12,694 bases of DNA, from contig DHQV01000023.1 of assembly GCA_002408185.1 (NCBI GenBank), forward strand, positions 102,998-115,691, given 5' to 3'. The notes beneath the pieces are model-generated. The model ran no database searches. It worked only from the letters and a program-made list of their open reading frames with translations, and was not told where the DNA came from. Below, piece after piece: positions 1-7,381 of this stretch; position 1 is the first letter of the stretch, and every line of letters starts with the position of its first letter. Origin of the DNA: Deltaproteobacteria bacterium UBA5329 (GTDB lineage: Bacteria; Desulfobacterota; Syntrophorhabdia; Syntrophorhabdales; Syntrophorhabdaceae). A program made the position numbers and the translations under genes.

Positions 1-396
1 ACAGAAATCTGCCATTCTGTCAAGGACGGCATGGACCTCCGGCACGACATTCTTGCCGTCCACGAGGATCGATGCACCTCGAGGCGCACGCAGGGCCACA
101 TGCAGTACCGCCCTCTTCTCGGTCACGTTGATCTTTTCCCCGCGAAACATGTTGTCGATGCTCGTACGCAGACCCGACCCCCCTGCCAGCTCGACGAGGA
201 GCCGTACCGTCTCGTCGGTAATGCGGTTCTTGGAATAATCGAGGTAAATACCGACGGCCTCGATAGCCATCCGTTCCCCGCGCCCGGGGTCGTCTGCGAA
301 AAGTTTCCGCAAATGCAACCCCCTAACGCTTTTGTAGTGCTCTTCGAGAATTTTCAGGATCGGGCTGCCGGCCGCATACCGCATCTTAGTACTCAT
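1..396 (-). CDS. pgi: Glucose-6-phosphate isomerase, N-terminal 132 residues (gene runs off the left edge)
   Basis: Interconverts glucose 6-phosphate and fructose 6-phosphate in the cytosol (glycolysis and gluconeogenesis). Reading the complement from the ATG at 396 gives an open frame to position 1. Recognition rests on family blocks: LDYSKN (residues 52-57), the following ITDET, MFRGEKINVTE (83-93), RAVLHVALRAPRG (95-107) and VVPEVHAVLDRM (117-128). The alignment is collinear with the start of the long bacterial Pgi type, usually about 545 residues, so roughly three quarters of the gene, including the catalytic centre, lies outside. The start has a good ribosome site (GGGAGG, about 6 bases upstream). 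A strong promoter and a dyad lie in the leader. The next gene upstream is the MFS gene on the same strand, 233 bp away, so pgi probably has its own transcript, possibly with some read-through. Confidence 0.93.
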   Translation of the reverse strand, partial: MSTKMRYAAGSPILKILEEHYKSVRGLHLRKLFADDPGRGERMAIEAVGIYLDYSKNRITDETVRLLVELAGGSGLRTSIDNMFRGEKINVTEKRAVLHVALRAPRGASILVDGKNVVPEVHAVLDRMADFC

Positions 397-486
397 CTCA
401 ACCTCCCTTGATCGAACCAGGACCTCGAGATATCGTGGATGTGGTCCGAATGACGGCACAAAAGGGTCAGGAAGCCTCTGGGCCCG

Positions 487-504
487 TGTGACTGAAATGT
501 CACA
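487..504. repeat. Perfect 18-bp dyad in the pgi leader (possible operator or leader hairpin)
   Basis: TGTGAC-N6-GTCACA has six-base perfect arms. It sits about 19 to 36 bases downstream of the predicted pgi transcription start. The sequence resembles CRP half sites, but the spacing (N8 between TGTGA and TCACA instead of N6) does not fit CRP. The 18-bp, N6 geometry is like that of some other dimeric regulators. As RNA it would form a short 6-bp hairpin with no T-run, so it is not a terminator. Its function is unknown. Confidence 0.5.
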
Positions 505-528
505 GGTTGGCACACTTGCCATAACACC

Positions 529-557
529 GTTATAGCCTCGTGCGTGACGGATGTCAA
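529..557 (-). promoter_or_regulatory. Sigma70-type promoter for pgi
   Basis: On the minus strand there is a perfect -35 box TTGACA (557-552) and a -10 box TATAAC (534-529), separated by exactly 17 bases. Transcription would start near 522, giving a leader of about 125 nt before the pgi ATG. This is the best promoter match in the window. The call comes from consensus matching only. Confidence 0.75.
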
Positions 558-629
558 TCGGCCCTTCTCCGACTCCATTCCAGGGCAATTTGCTGTCTCA
601 GACCATTATATGCAATGACCGCCCGTGAG

Positions 630-1916
630 TCATCGAATTTCGGATGGCATCTCCCGGATTATCCCCAACTGGATATATATCGGCCGAATAAGTTTCCGTA
701 TCCTTGGAAGCCGGGTTAAGAAGACAAGAGCCCCGGCGCAACAGATAAGGCCGCAGATAGTTAGTGTGGCCGGTGCTCCAAGCGATTGTGCGAGGCTGCC
801 CGCCAGGAGGCTGCCAAATGTGGCCATTCCCATGAATGCCATTGCATAAAAACTCATCATTCGGCCCCGCTTGTCTTCCTCGACAATAGTCTGAAGGACC
901 GTGTTGCTCGATGCCATGTGAACTATCATGCCAAAGCCCGCGCCAAGCATCATGACAAGGGACAACGCCATATAGCGCGAAAATGAGAAAACGACCAGAC
1001 TGACACCCAGGATCATTGGAGCTATAACCAAAAATCTTCCCAGCCCGCGCACTGACCTCCGTGATGCGAGAAAGACGGCCCCGACAAGGGCCCCTATTCC
1101 GGTTGCGCCCATGAGGAACCCCAGTGCATAGGCGCCCCCGTGAAGGATGTCCCGGGCGAAAACCGGCATGAGGACTAGGTACGACGTACCCATAAAGCTT
1201 ACAAGGCCAAGAAACAGGATTATATCCCGTATCGGCGGGAATCCGAAGGTATATCGGGCGCCCTCGGCCAGCCCGTGGAGGAACGGTTGCCCGCTGGATT
1301 CGATAACACGCGGCCGGACATTCATGGCTAGGAGGGCAATAACGATCGCAAAATAACTTATCCCGTTAAGGAGGAAACATACGGCCTCGCCGAAGAGGCC
1401 GATCAGGACCCCGGCAATAGATGGCCCCAGGAGCCTCGCACCATTGAACATGACTGAATTGAGAGCGATAGCGTTTCCGAGATCTTTCTTGTTTTCTACA
1501 AGATCGATGACAAATGATTGTCTAACGGGAATGTCCAGCGCATTGACGAGGCCGATGAAGAGGCTCAAGGCGACGAGATGCCAGACCGCCACGAATCCCG
1601 TAAATGTCAGCACTGCAAGTATGAGGGCCTGAAGCATGGACAGGGCCTGTGTGAGCACAAGCGTGCGCCGGCGGTCGAACCTGTCGGCGAAGACCCCGGC
1701 AAAAGGTGCAAGTACAAACGTGGGAATCTGCCCTGAAAAGCCGATCAAACCCAGCAGAAAAGGCGAGCCCGTAAGGCGATAGACAAGCCAGCTCATTGTG
1801 ATCTGTTGCATCCATGTCCCGATAAGGGATATGCCCTGCCCTCCGAAGAATAACCTGTAGTTCCTGTAATGCAGGGCCCTGAGTAAGAATTTCAAGCCTG
1901 TACCTGGAGTTGGCAT
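630..1916 (-). CDS. Major facilitator superfamily transporter, MFS_3 (EntS-like) type
   Basis: A 428-residue inner-membrane protein with hydrophobic segments along most of its length, the usual size for a 12-helix MFS carrier. The loop after the second helix carries MFS motif A in the form GVFADRFDRRRTLV (residues 74-87). The opening (ALHYRNYRLFF, then GTWMQQITMSWLVYRLTGSP) is typical of the MFS_3 family, which includes the enterobactin exporter EntS and many uncharacterised exporters. Substrate cannot be read from the sequence; export of a small molecule by proton antiport is the family expectation. The ATG lies 8 bp after the stop of the DedA-family gene, with a weak TAAGG ribosome site that overlaps that stop. 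The two genes are therefore almost certainly co-transcribed. No terminator hairpin is visible between it and pgi. Confidence 0.88.
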   Translation of the reverse strand: MPTPGTGLKFLLRALHYRNYRLFFGGQGISLIGTWMQQITMSWLVYRLTGSPFLLGLIGFSGQIPTFVLAPFAGVFADRFDRRRTLVLTQALSMLQALILAVLTFTGFVAVWHLVALSLFIGLVNALDIPVRQSFVIDLVENKKDLGNAIALNSVMFNGARLLGPSIAGVLIGLFGEAVCFLLNGISYFAIVIALLAMNVRPRVIESSGQPFLHGLAEGARYTFGFPPIRDIILFLGLVSFMGTSYLVLMPVFARDILHGGAYALGFLMGATGIGALVGAVFLASRRSVRGLGRFLVIAPMILGVSLVVFSFSRYMALSLVMMLGAGFGMIVHMASSNTVLQTIVEEDKRGRMMSFYAMAFMGMATFGSLLAGSLAQSLGAPATLTICGLICCAGALVFLTRLPRIRKLIRPIYIQLGIIREMPSEIR

Positions 1917-1924
1917 ATCTAACC

Positions 1925-2554
1925 TTATACCGCACGTTTATCCGCCCGGGAAAGAGATCTTTCTTTTCTTCTGTGCCTGAAGAAACTTGCCAGGATGAAC
2001 ACGATCACGGCAGTTGTTCCCGCAAGGACCAGGATGTGATCTACCCGTGCCATGTCTCTTTTCAAAACTGAAAGGCTATTCCCCGCAAAATAGCCGAGGC
2101 CGAGCGAGAATGATATCGAAAACACCGCAGAAATTGAGTCTACCAGCAGGAATTTCAGGCGCGGGACACCCACTATCCCGGAGATGAGGAACACCGGCAC
2201 CCTCAGGCCGGCCATATGCCTGCCCGCCGCAACCATCAAAACGCCCCATCGATTGATTTTCTCTTCCAATCTGGCGAGGGTCGGAGCCGAGATGATGGCC
2301 GAAAATCTCTTATGTCGGACGATATTTCTTCCGTACCTTCTCCCTATGCTATAAAGAATGAGATCGGCAACGAGAACTGACGGATAAACGATCAGGATCG
2401 ATGGGAAAAAGTTTATCACGTGCTGGGCCATCAAAAATCCGGTCACAATAAGCACCCCGTCTTCAGGAAAAGGAAACCCCAGCCCTCCAAGTATCAGGAT
2501 ACAGAATATCCCGATATAGGTAAAATGCTCAATAAAGGGAATAACATCGGTCAT
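1925..2554 (-). CDS. DedA/VTT-domain family membrane protein
   Basis: A 209-residue polytopic inner-membrane protein. DedA-family marks are the re-entrant-loop block GGLGFPFPEDGVL (residues 23-34, with the conserved P-x-P-E acid) and the second block GRHMAGLRVPVFLISGIVGV (111-130), which holds the conserved glycines and arginines. Hydrophobic stretches lie at about 12-40, 51-70, 104-128, 136-158 and 172-192, and the tail is basic. Family members include undecaprenyl-phosphate and phosphatidylethanolamine translocases; the lipid handled here is unknown. I start at the ATG at 2554, where the family homology begins and GGTGAGAG precedes the start. An in-frame ATG at 2629 would add 25 polar residues unlike the family, with poor ribosome-site spacing. 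The gene is divergent from ftsH and leads a likely operon with the MFS gene. I see no convincing promoter for it in the 225-bp gap. Confidence 0.85.
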   Translation of the reverse strand: MTDVIPFIEHFTYIGIFCILILGGLGFPFPEDGVLIVTGFLMAQHVINFFPSILIVYPSVLVADLILYSIGRRYGRNIVRHKRFSAIISAPTLARLEEKINRWGVLMVAAGRHMAGLRVPVFLISGIVGVPRLKFLLVDSISAVFSISFSLGLGYFAGNSLSVLKRDMARVDHILVLAGTTAVIVFILASFFRHRRKERSLSRADKRAV

Positions 2555-2658
2555 TTCTCTCACCGGGAGTGACTTTTGCCTCCGGGGCGGTTCAAATCCC
2601 TGCCGTCCTCGTTGTATGACTATAATCATCCCCCAGACAAACAGCAGGAATACTCGCC

Positions 2659-2681
2659 GGGAGATAAAAACGTTATCTTCC
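2659..2681. repeat. 23-bp imperfect dyad in the dedA/ftsH divergent region
   Basis: GGGAGATAA-N5-TTATCTTCC has nine-base arms with a single mismatch, which would be a G-U pair in RNA; the inner six bases (AGATAA/TTATCT) are perfect. It lies between the two divergent start codons, about 50 bp upstream of the predicted ftsH -35 box and about 105 bp upstream of the dedA start. That position suits an operator for either unit. No regulator family is assigned. Confidence 0.4.
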
Positions 2682-2730
2682 GCAAGAACAGGAGCGTTGC
2701 AGGATTACGCGACCGGGCGGGCATGCAAAC

Positions 2731-2758
2731 TGGACAATCCTCAATCACGAATTAGAAT
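2731..2758 (+). promoter_or_regulatory. Sigma70-type promoter for the ftsH operon
   Basis: TGGACA (2731-2736) and TAGAAT (2753-2758) are each one base off consensus and separated by 16 bases. Transcription would start near 2765, leaving a short leader of about 15 nt. An overlapping TATAAT (2759-2764) has no -35 box at proper distance. No sigma32-like heat-shock promoter or CIRCE element was seen in this gap. Confidence 0.55.
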
Positions 2759-2779
2759 TATAATAATAGTGGGCAATAT

Positions 2780-4684
2780 ATGGAAAAGGAAGACAAAAAC
2801 CAAAATCCGATCGATAAATTTCAAAATGCGCTCAGGCAGCGTAAAGCCCAACAGAGAAAAGACGGCCCGCCGAACAGAGCAAGTTTTGCCCTGTGGTATT
2901 TTGTTCTGGTCTTTATTCTCCTGATCGCGCTTCAACATTACTTTCTCTCGAAAAATGTTCAAACCATCCCCTACAGCCAGTTCAAACATGAACTGTCGGC
3001 CGGTCATATCAGCAAATTGACAATCGGTACGGATACGATCAACGGAACACTCAGCGCCAAGGGCAAAAACCCCGAGGAATTTGTTACGATCAGGGTTGAA
3101 GACCCCGATCTCGTTAAGGAACTTGATCAAAAGAATGTCGATTATTCCGGGCGGTATGAGAGTACATGGTTGAGCAACATACTGACATGGATCGTCCCGA
3201 TCGCGATTTTTTTCATTGTCTGGCGCCTTTTGATGACCAGGATGGGTGGCCCCGGGGCAGGCATAATGTCATTTGGGCGAAGCAGGGCCAAGCTTCTGGT
3301 CCAGGACGAGATCCAAATTACATTTAATGATGTTGCCGGTATAGACGAAGCAAAACAGGAACTGCAGGAGGTGGTGGAGTTTCTCAAGAACCCCGACAAG
3401 TTCCAGAGGCTTGGCGGCAGGATACCGAAAGGGGTGCTCCTCGTGGGCGCACCAGGCACCGGGAAGACCTTGCTTGCCAAGGCTGTTGCGGGAGAGGCAA
3501 AGGTCCCTTTTTTCAGCATAAGCGGTTCCGAATTCGTCGAGATGTTTGTCGGTGTGGGTGCATCCAGGGTCCGCGACCTCTTTTCCCAGGCCACAAACCA
3601 GGCCCCGTGCATAATTTTTATAGATGAGCTCGACGCGCTCGGCAAGGCGCGCGGCATCAATGTTTTTGGCGGTAATGACGAACGCGAACAGACTTTGAAC
3701 CAGCTGCTTGTCGAAATGGACGGTTTTCAGACGAACAAGGGTGTCATTATCATGGCCGCAACCAACCGGCCCGAGATCCTCGACCCGGCCCTGCTCAGGC
3801 CCGGACGGTTTGACCGCCAGGTCCTTATTGACCGGCCCGACATAAACGGACGGGAAGCGATTCTGAAGATACATTCCCGGAATATCGTCCTTGGCCCAGA
3901 GGTTGATCTTAGGAAAATAGCAGCGCTTACACCCGGATTTGTCGGGGCTGATCTCGCAAATGTAATAAACGAGGCCGCATTGATGGCTGCACGGAAGAAC
4001 AAAAATGCGGTCGGTGTAGAAGAATTTGAGGAGGCGATCGACAGGATCGTAGGCGGGCTTGAAAAAAAGAACAGGGTGATGAATCCCCGGGAAAAGGAGA
4101 TCGTCGCGTTTCACGAATCCGGTCATGCCATCGTTGCAGAGTCGGTGAAATACGCCGATCCAGTCAACAAGATCTCGATCATATCACGGGGTATTGCCGC
4201 TCTCGGCTATACCCAGCAGAGGCCGACAGAGGACCGTTACCTCTTGACTAGGCCGGAGTTGCTCGACAGGCTTGCCGTTCTCCTAGGAGGCCGCGCCGCG
4301 GAGGAGATAGTTTTCGGGGAAGTATCGACGGGCGCCCAGAACGATCTTCAGAGGGCCACAGACATAGCACGCTCCATGGTAACGGAATACGGTATGAGCG
4401 ACCGTTTGGGCCTCGCCACATACGAGCGGCGCGGCAATCCGATGTTTCCCCCGGATAATTTCACGACCACCAGGACGTACAGTGAAGCAAAGGGTGCCGA
4501 GATCGATGAAGAGATATCACGGCTCCTTGACGAGGCGCATCACAGGGTCCAGAAGATCCTGACCGACCGGAGGGAATTACTCGACCACCTTGCCCACAGA
4601 CTGTGTGAAACGGAGATAGTGCGAGGAGATGAATTGAGAAAAATGATCGATGAATTCCGCGAAAAGAAGATCGATGGTGAATAA
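2780..4684 (+). CDS. ftsH: ATP-dependent zinc metalloprotease FtsH
   Basis: A membrane-anchored AAA+ protease that extracts and degrades misfolded membrane proteins and selected cytosolic regulators, working as a hexamer. At 634 residues it is of normal length. Order of parts: polar N-terminus; membrane helix 38-56; periplasmic domain about 57-132; membrane helix about 133-151; AAA+ domain with Walker A GAPGTGKT (223-230), pore loop MFVGVG (255-260), Walker B IIFIDELDAL (278-287), and an SRH with arginine fingers around 327-346; peptidase domain with the zinc site HESGH (445-449) and the likely third ligand D522 in QNDLQRAT. All catalytic residues are present. The Walker B variant DELDALGK replaces the commoner DEIDAVGR and is known in other FtsH proteins. 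The ribosome site is weak (GTGGG). It is the first gene of a three-protease operon, and its last 11 bases overlap the next gene. Confidence 0.97.
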   Translation: MEKEDKNQNPIDKFQNALRQRKAQQRKDGPPNRASFALWYFVLVFILLIALQHYFLSKNVQTIPYSQFKHELSAGHISKLTIGTDTINGTLSAKGKNPEEFVTIRVEDPDLVKELDQKNVDYSGRYESTWLSNILTWIVPIAIFFIVWRLLMTRMGGPGAGIMSFGRSRAKLLVQDEIQITFNDVAGIDEAKQELQEVVEFLKNPDKFQRLGGRIPKGVLLVGAPGTGKTLLAKAVAGEAKVPFFSISGSEFVEMFVGVGASRVRDLFSQATNQAPCIIFIDELDALGKARGINVFGGNDEREQTLNQLLVEMDGFQTNKGVIIMAATNRPEILDPALLRPGRFDRQVLIDRPDINGREAILKIHSRNIVLGPEVDLRKIAALTPGFVGADLANVINEAALMAARKNKNAVGVEEFEEAIDRIVGGLEKKNRVMNPREKEIVAFHESGHAIVAESVKYADPVNKISIISRGIAALGYTQQRPTEDRYLLTRPELLDRLAVLLGGRAAEEIVFGEVSTGAQNDLQRATDIARSMVTEYGMSDRLGLATYERRGNPMFPPDNFTTTRTYSEAKGAEIDEEISRLLDEAHHRVQKILTDRRELLDHLAHRLCETEIVRGDELRKMIDEFREKKIDGE

Positions 4685-7352
4685 GCAACAGGTATTTTTC
4701 GCAATTTTTGCAACTATTCCCCTGTTCTTTGGCGCGTGTGGTGCCTGTCTTTCGAAAGAAGTTCCTGATGCCGCGACAGTGACACGTTGTACCCTGGAAA
4801 ACGGTCTTCGCGTGGCCATCGTGCAGAACAGGCTTGCACCCGTTGTCAGTACGGTCATGAATTACCTTGTTGGCTCCAATCAATCGCCTCTCGGCTTTCC
4901 CGGTATGGCCCATGCCGAGGAACACATGATGTTCAGGGGCAGCCCCGGTCTTACGGCAGATCAGCTTGCCAACATCCTGGCGGCCATGGGAGGCATGTTC
5001 AATGCGGACACGCAGCAGACCGTAACACAGTATTTTCTTGTATTTCCGTCTGCTGACATCGATATTGCCCTGCGCATCGAGGCGACCAGGATGAACGGGA
5101 TACTGGACGATTCGGGATCGTGGGCACAGGAGCGGGGTGCACTGGAGCAAGAGGTGTCCCAGGACCTTTCGGAACCTGACTATATTTTTTATGCCACCGT
5201 ACTGTCCCGCATGTTCAGGGGTACACCCTACGAGCATACATCTCTCGGCAGTGCCGGGTCGTTCAGGCAGACCACCGCGGGGATGCTCAGGGAGTTTTAC
5301 CGGGCATGGTATAAACCTAACAATGCCATTCTCGTGATCGTTGGAGACGTCGATCCGGCAAAAGTACTGGGCAAGGTCCGCCGGTTCTTTGGAACGATCC
5401 CTTCCGGCAGGTTGCCCGAGCGCAGGGAGGTCAAGCCTAGGCCCGTAACAGAAGAGACTTTTCGCCTCAAAACGGATGCTTATTACGGGCTGGCTGCTAT
5501 CTCATTCAAGATGCCCGGATACAAGGACCCCGATTGGGCGGCAAGCCAAATTCTATCCGACATCCTGTCGAGCCAGCGCAGCGATCTTTTCAACCTCGTC
5601 ACGCAGGGAAAGGCCTTTTACACAGAATTCGTCCTGAGCACGTTCCCCGAACTGGGTTTGGGTCATGCGATGGCGATGTTCCCCAGGGGGGCCGACCCGC
5701 AGGTACTCATCACGATGATGCGCGAGGTACTGATCTACGCCATATCCAACGGGTTCAGCGCTGATATGTTAGAGGCCGCGAAACGAATACGTCAGACAAA
5801 AATGGAGTTGAGAAAAACGTCGATACCTGGACTCGCCAATACCTGGTCCCATGCGCTGGCGTTGGAGGGACGTAAGTCTCCGGACGATACGCTGAACGAT
5901 ATTCGTAAGGTCACGGTCGACGACGTGAATCGCGTTGCCAGAAAATACCTGGTCCTAGATCATTCAATCACTACGGTGTTGGAACCCGAGCCTTCAGGCG
6001 GCCCGGTCACACTCAGCCATGAGGCGGCGCTTGAGGCGCCCTCGCCCGGCAAGGTCAAGGAGGTTAAACCGCCGCCATGGGCGAAGGGCGCACTTTCCCG
6101 CTCCGCCCCTCCCGCCCCGCCCATCAGCCCCCCTATATCACGACTGTCAAACGGGCTAACCCTTATCGTTCACCCGTTATCCGTGAGCGATACGGTTAGC
6201 GTGTACGGGCATATAAAGAACGAGCCGGGGATCGAGGTCCCTCGGGGAAAAGAAGGTGTCCATGAGGTGCTCGATCAGCTTCTCGTATATGGAACACAGG
6301 CGCACGACCGGATTGGTTTCCAAAAAGCCCTCGATAATATCGGAGCGCGACTGGCGGCCGGATTCGATTTTTCACTTGAGGTTCTGAACGATTCGTTCGA
6401 ACCAGGGTTGAAGCTCCTTGCCGAAGCTGAATTACACCCGTTGCTGCCCGAAGACGCATTTTCTGTAGTGAGGCAACAGGTGCAGTCGGCAGTGGTCGGC
6501 AGACTATCGAGCGCCGATTATCTGACCGCAAGGTCACTTGAAAAAGCCCTGTTCCCTCCTTCGGATCCCCTCCTGCGTGAAGCGACACCCGCAACTGTAT
6601 CATCGCTGACATTGCAGGATGTGAGGAATTATCATCAGGATACATTTCGTCCCGAGTTGACGACCATGGTCATTATCGGAAATGTAACACCCGACCGTGC
6701 GCGGGCCCTCGTCGAAAGATATTTCGGAGCATGGAATGTGCGGGGAAAATCCCCGGATATACGCCTTAAGCCGGTGCCGCCCAACAGATCATCGAGTGTC
6801 TCGGTCCCCGATAGATCACGGGTGCAGGCCAGAGTGGTACTCTCACAAACCCTCGGGATTGGGGGGTCCCACCCTGATTACTATGCGCTCGAGCTGGGCA
6901 ACAGCATCCTTGGCGGGGCATTTTACGCTACCCGACTATACCGGGAACTCCGTGAAGAACTTGGACTTGTCTATCACGTGTCCTCAACGCTCAATATGGG
7001 AGAGACACGGTCGACATATCTCATAGAGTTCGGGTGCGACCCGAAAGACATTTCCAGCGTCAGGTCCATTATTCTCAGGAACCTCTCCGATATGCAAAAG
7101 ACACCTGTGTCAAAAGCCGAACTCGAACAGGCCAGGGCACTTTTGCTGCGAAAGATATCGCTGTCCGGATCTAGCGTGAAGAAGATAGGAACGGATATTA
7201 TCGACCGGGTATCGAAAGGCCTGCCGGTGGATGAGCCTGTCCGGGCCGCACGTGCATATACGGATCTCACGGCCGATGAGGTCCGCAAATCATTCGCACG
7301 GTGGGTCCGTCCCGGGGGCCTCGCCGAGGTCATCGAAGGACCGGCCAAATAG
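4674..7352 (+). CDS. M16-family zinc metallopeptidase, fused double-domain form with export signal
   Basis: An 892-residue protein with two tandem M16 (pitrilysin/insulinase) halves. The first carries the inverted zinc site HAEEH (residues 80-84: ligands H80 and H84, catalytic base E83) and a glutamate 76 residues later (E160 in LEQEVS) as third ligand. The second half, from about residue 480, has the M16 fold pattern but a broken metal site (HEVLDQ in place of HxxEH). It keeps RLYRELREELGLVYHV, which holds the substrate-binding Arg/Tyr pair. Known M16 enzymes form a clamshell that degrades peptides. The N-terminus (MVNKQQ, hydrophobic run, FFGAC) is a signal peptide and possibly a poor lipobox, so it acts in the periplasm. 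I prefer ATG 4674 because AAAAGAAG precedes it and it begins at the signal peptide. ATG 4650 would add eight charged residues. The start overlaps the end of ftsH, suggesting translational coupling. Confidence 0.9.
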   Translation: MVNKQQVFFAIFATIPLFFGACGACLSKEVPDAATVTRCTLENGLRVAIVQNRLAPVVSTVMNYLVGSNQSPLGFPGMAHAEEHMMFRGSPGLTADQLANILAAMGGMFNADTQQTVTQYFLVFPSADIDIALRIEATRMNGILDDSGSWAQERGALEQEVSQDLSEPDYIFYATVLSRMFRGTPYEHTSLGSAGSFRQTTAGMLREFYRAWYKPNNAILVIVGDVDPAKVLGKVRRFFGTIPSGRLPERREVKPRPVTEETFRLKTDAYYGLAAISFKMPGYKDPDWAASQILSDILSSQRSDLFNLVTQGKAFYTEFVLSTFPELGLGHAMAMFPRGADPQVLITMMREVLIYAISNGFSADMLEAAKRIRQTKMELRKTSIPGLANTWSHALALEGRKSPDDTLNDIRKVTVDDVNRVARKYLVLDHSITTVLEPEPSGGPVTLSHEAALEAPSPGKVKEVKPPPWAKGALSRSAPPAPPISPPISRLSNGLTLIVHPLSVSDTVSVYGHIKNEPGIEVPRGKEGVHEVLDQLLVYGTQAHDRIGFQKALDNIGARLAAGFDFSLEVLNDSFEPGLKLLAEAELHPLLPEDAFSVVRQQVQSAVVGRLSSADYLTARSLEKALFPPSDPLLREATPATVSSLTLQDVRNYHQDTFRPELTTMVIIGNVTPDRARALVERYFGAWNVRGKSPDIRLKPVPPNRSSSVSVPDRSRVQARVVLSQTLGIGGSHPDYYALELGNSILGGAFYATRLYRELREELGLVYHVSSTLNMGETRSTYLIEFGCDPKDISSVRSIILRNLSDMQKTPVSKAELEQARALLLRKISLSGSSVKKIGTDIIDRVSKGLPVDEPVRAARAYTDLTADEVRKSFARWVRPGGLAEVIEGPAK

Positions 7353-7381
7353 AAACAACGAAATCATGAGGAGGTACCCCG

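Noticed and set aside
31..411. Plus-strand 126-residue open frame
   Set aside because: It is antisense to pgi, whose protein matches a known family over its whole visible length.
487..504. CRP (cAMP receptor) binding site
   Set aside because: TGTGA and TCACA are both present but are separated by 8 bases, whereas CRP needs 6.
605..610. Perfect TATAAT on the minus strand just after the MFS stop, as a second pgi promoter
   Set aside because: No -35-like hexamer lies 16-18 bases upstream and the TG extension is misplaced by one base; the promoter at 529-557 is far better.
2573..2615. tRNA 3'-end look-alike on the plus strand (GGTTCAAATCCCTGCC), a possible tRNA remnant or attachment scar upstream of dedA
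   Set aside because: The T-loop string is present, but the 5-bp T-stem does not pair (GGCGG against CCCTG), and no acceptor strand, anticodon arm or CCA can be found around it. There is no integrase or duplicated end nearby.
2555..2629. Longer DedA protein starting at ATG 2629
   Set aside because: The extra 25 residues are polar and unlike the family, they read antisense through the tRNA-like string, and the only G-run touches the ATG directly. The ATG at 2554 fits the family start.
3269..4126. Minus-strand 285-residue open frame inside ftsH
   Set aside because: It lies entirely antisense to the conserved AAA+ region of ftsH and resembles no family. It is a codon-bias shadow, like the other long frames antisense to M16, MlaE and htrA.
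4650..4673. Longer M16 protein starting at ATG 4650
   Set aside because: It adds eight charged residues before the signal peptide and increases overlap with ftsH; the ATG at 4674 has the better purine-rich site.
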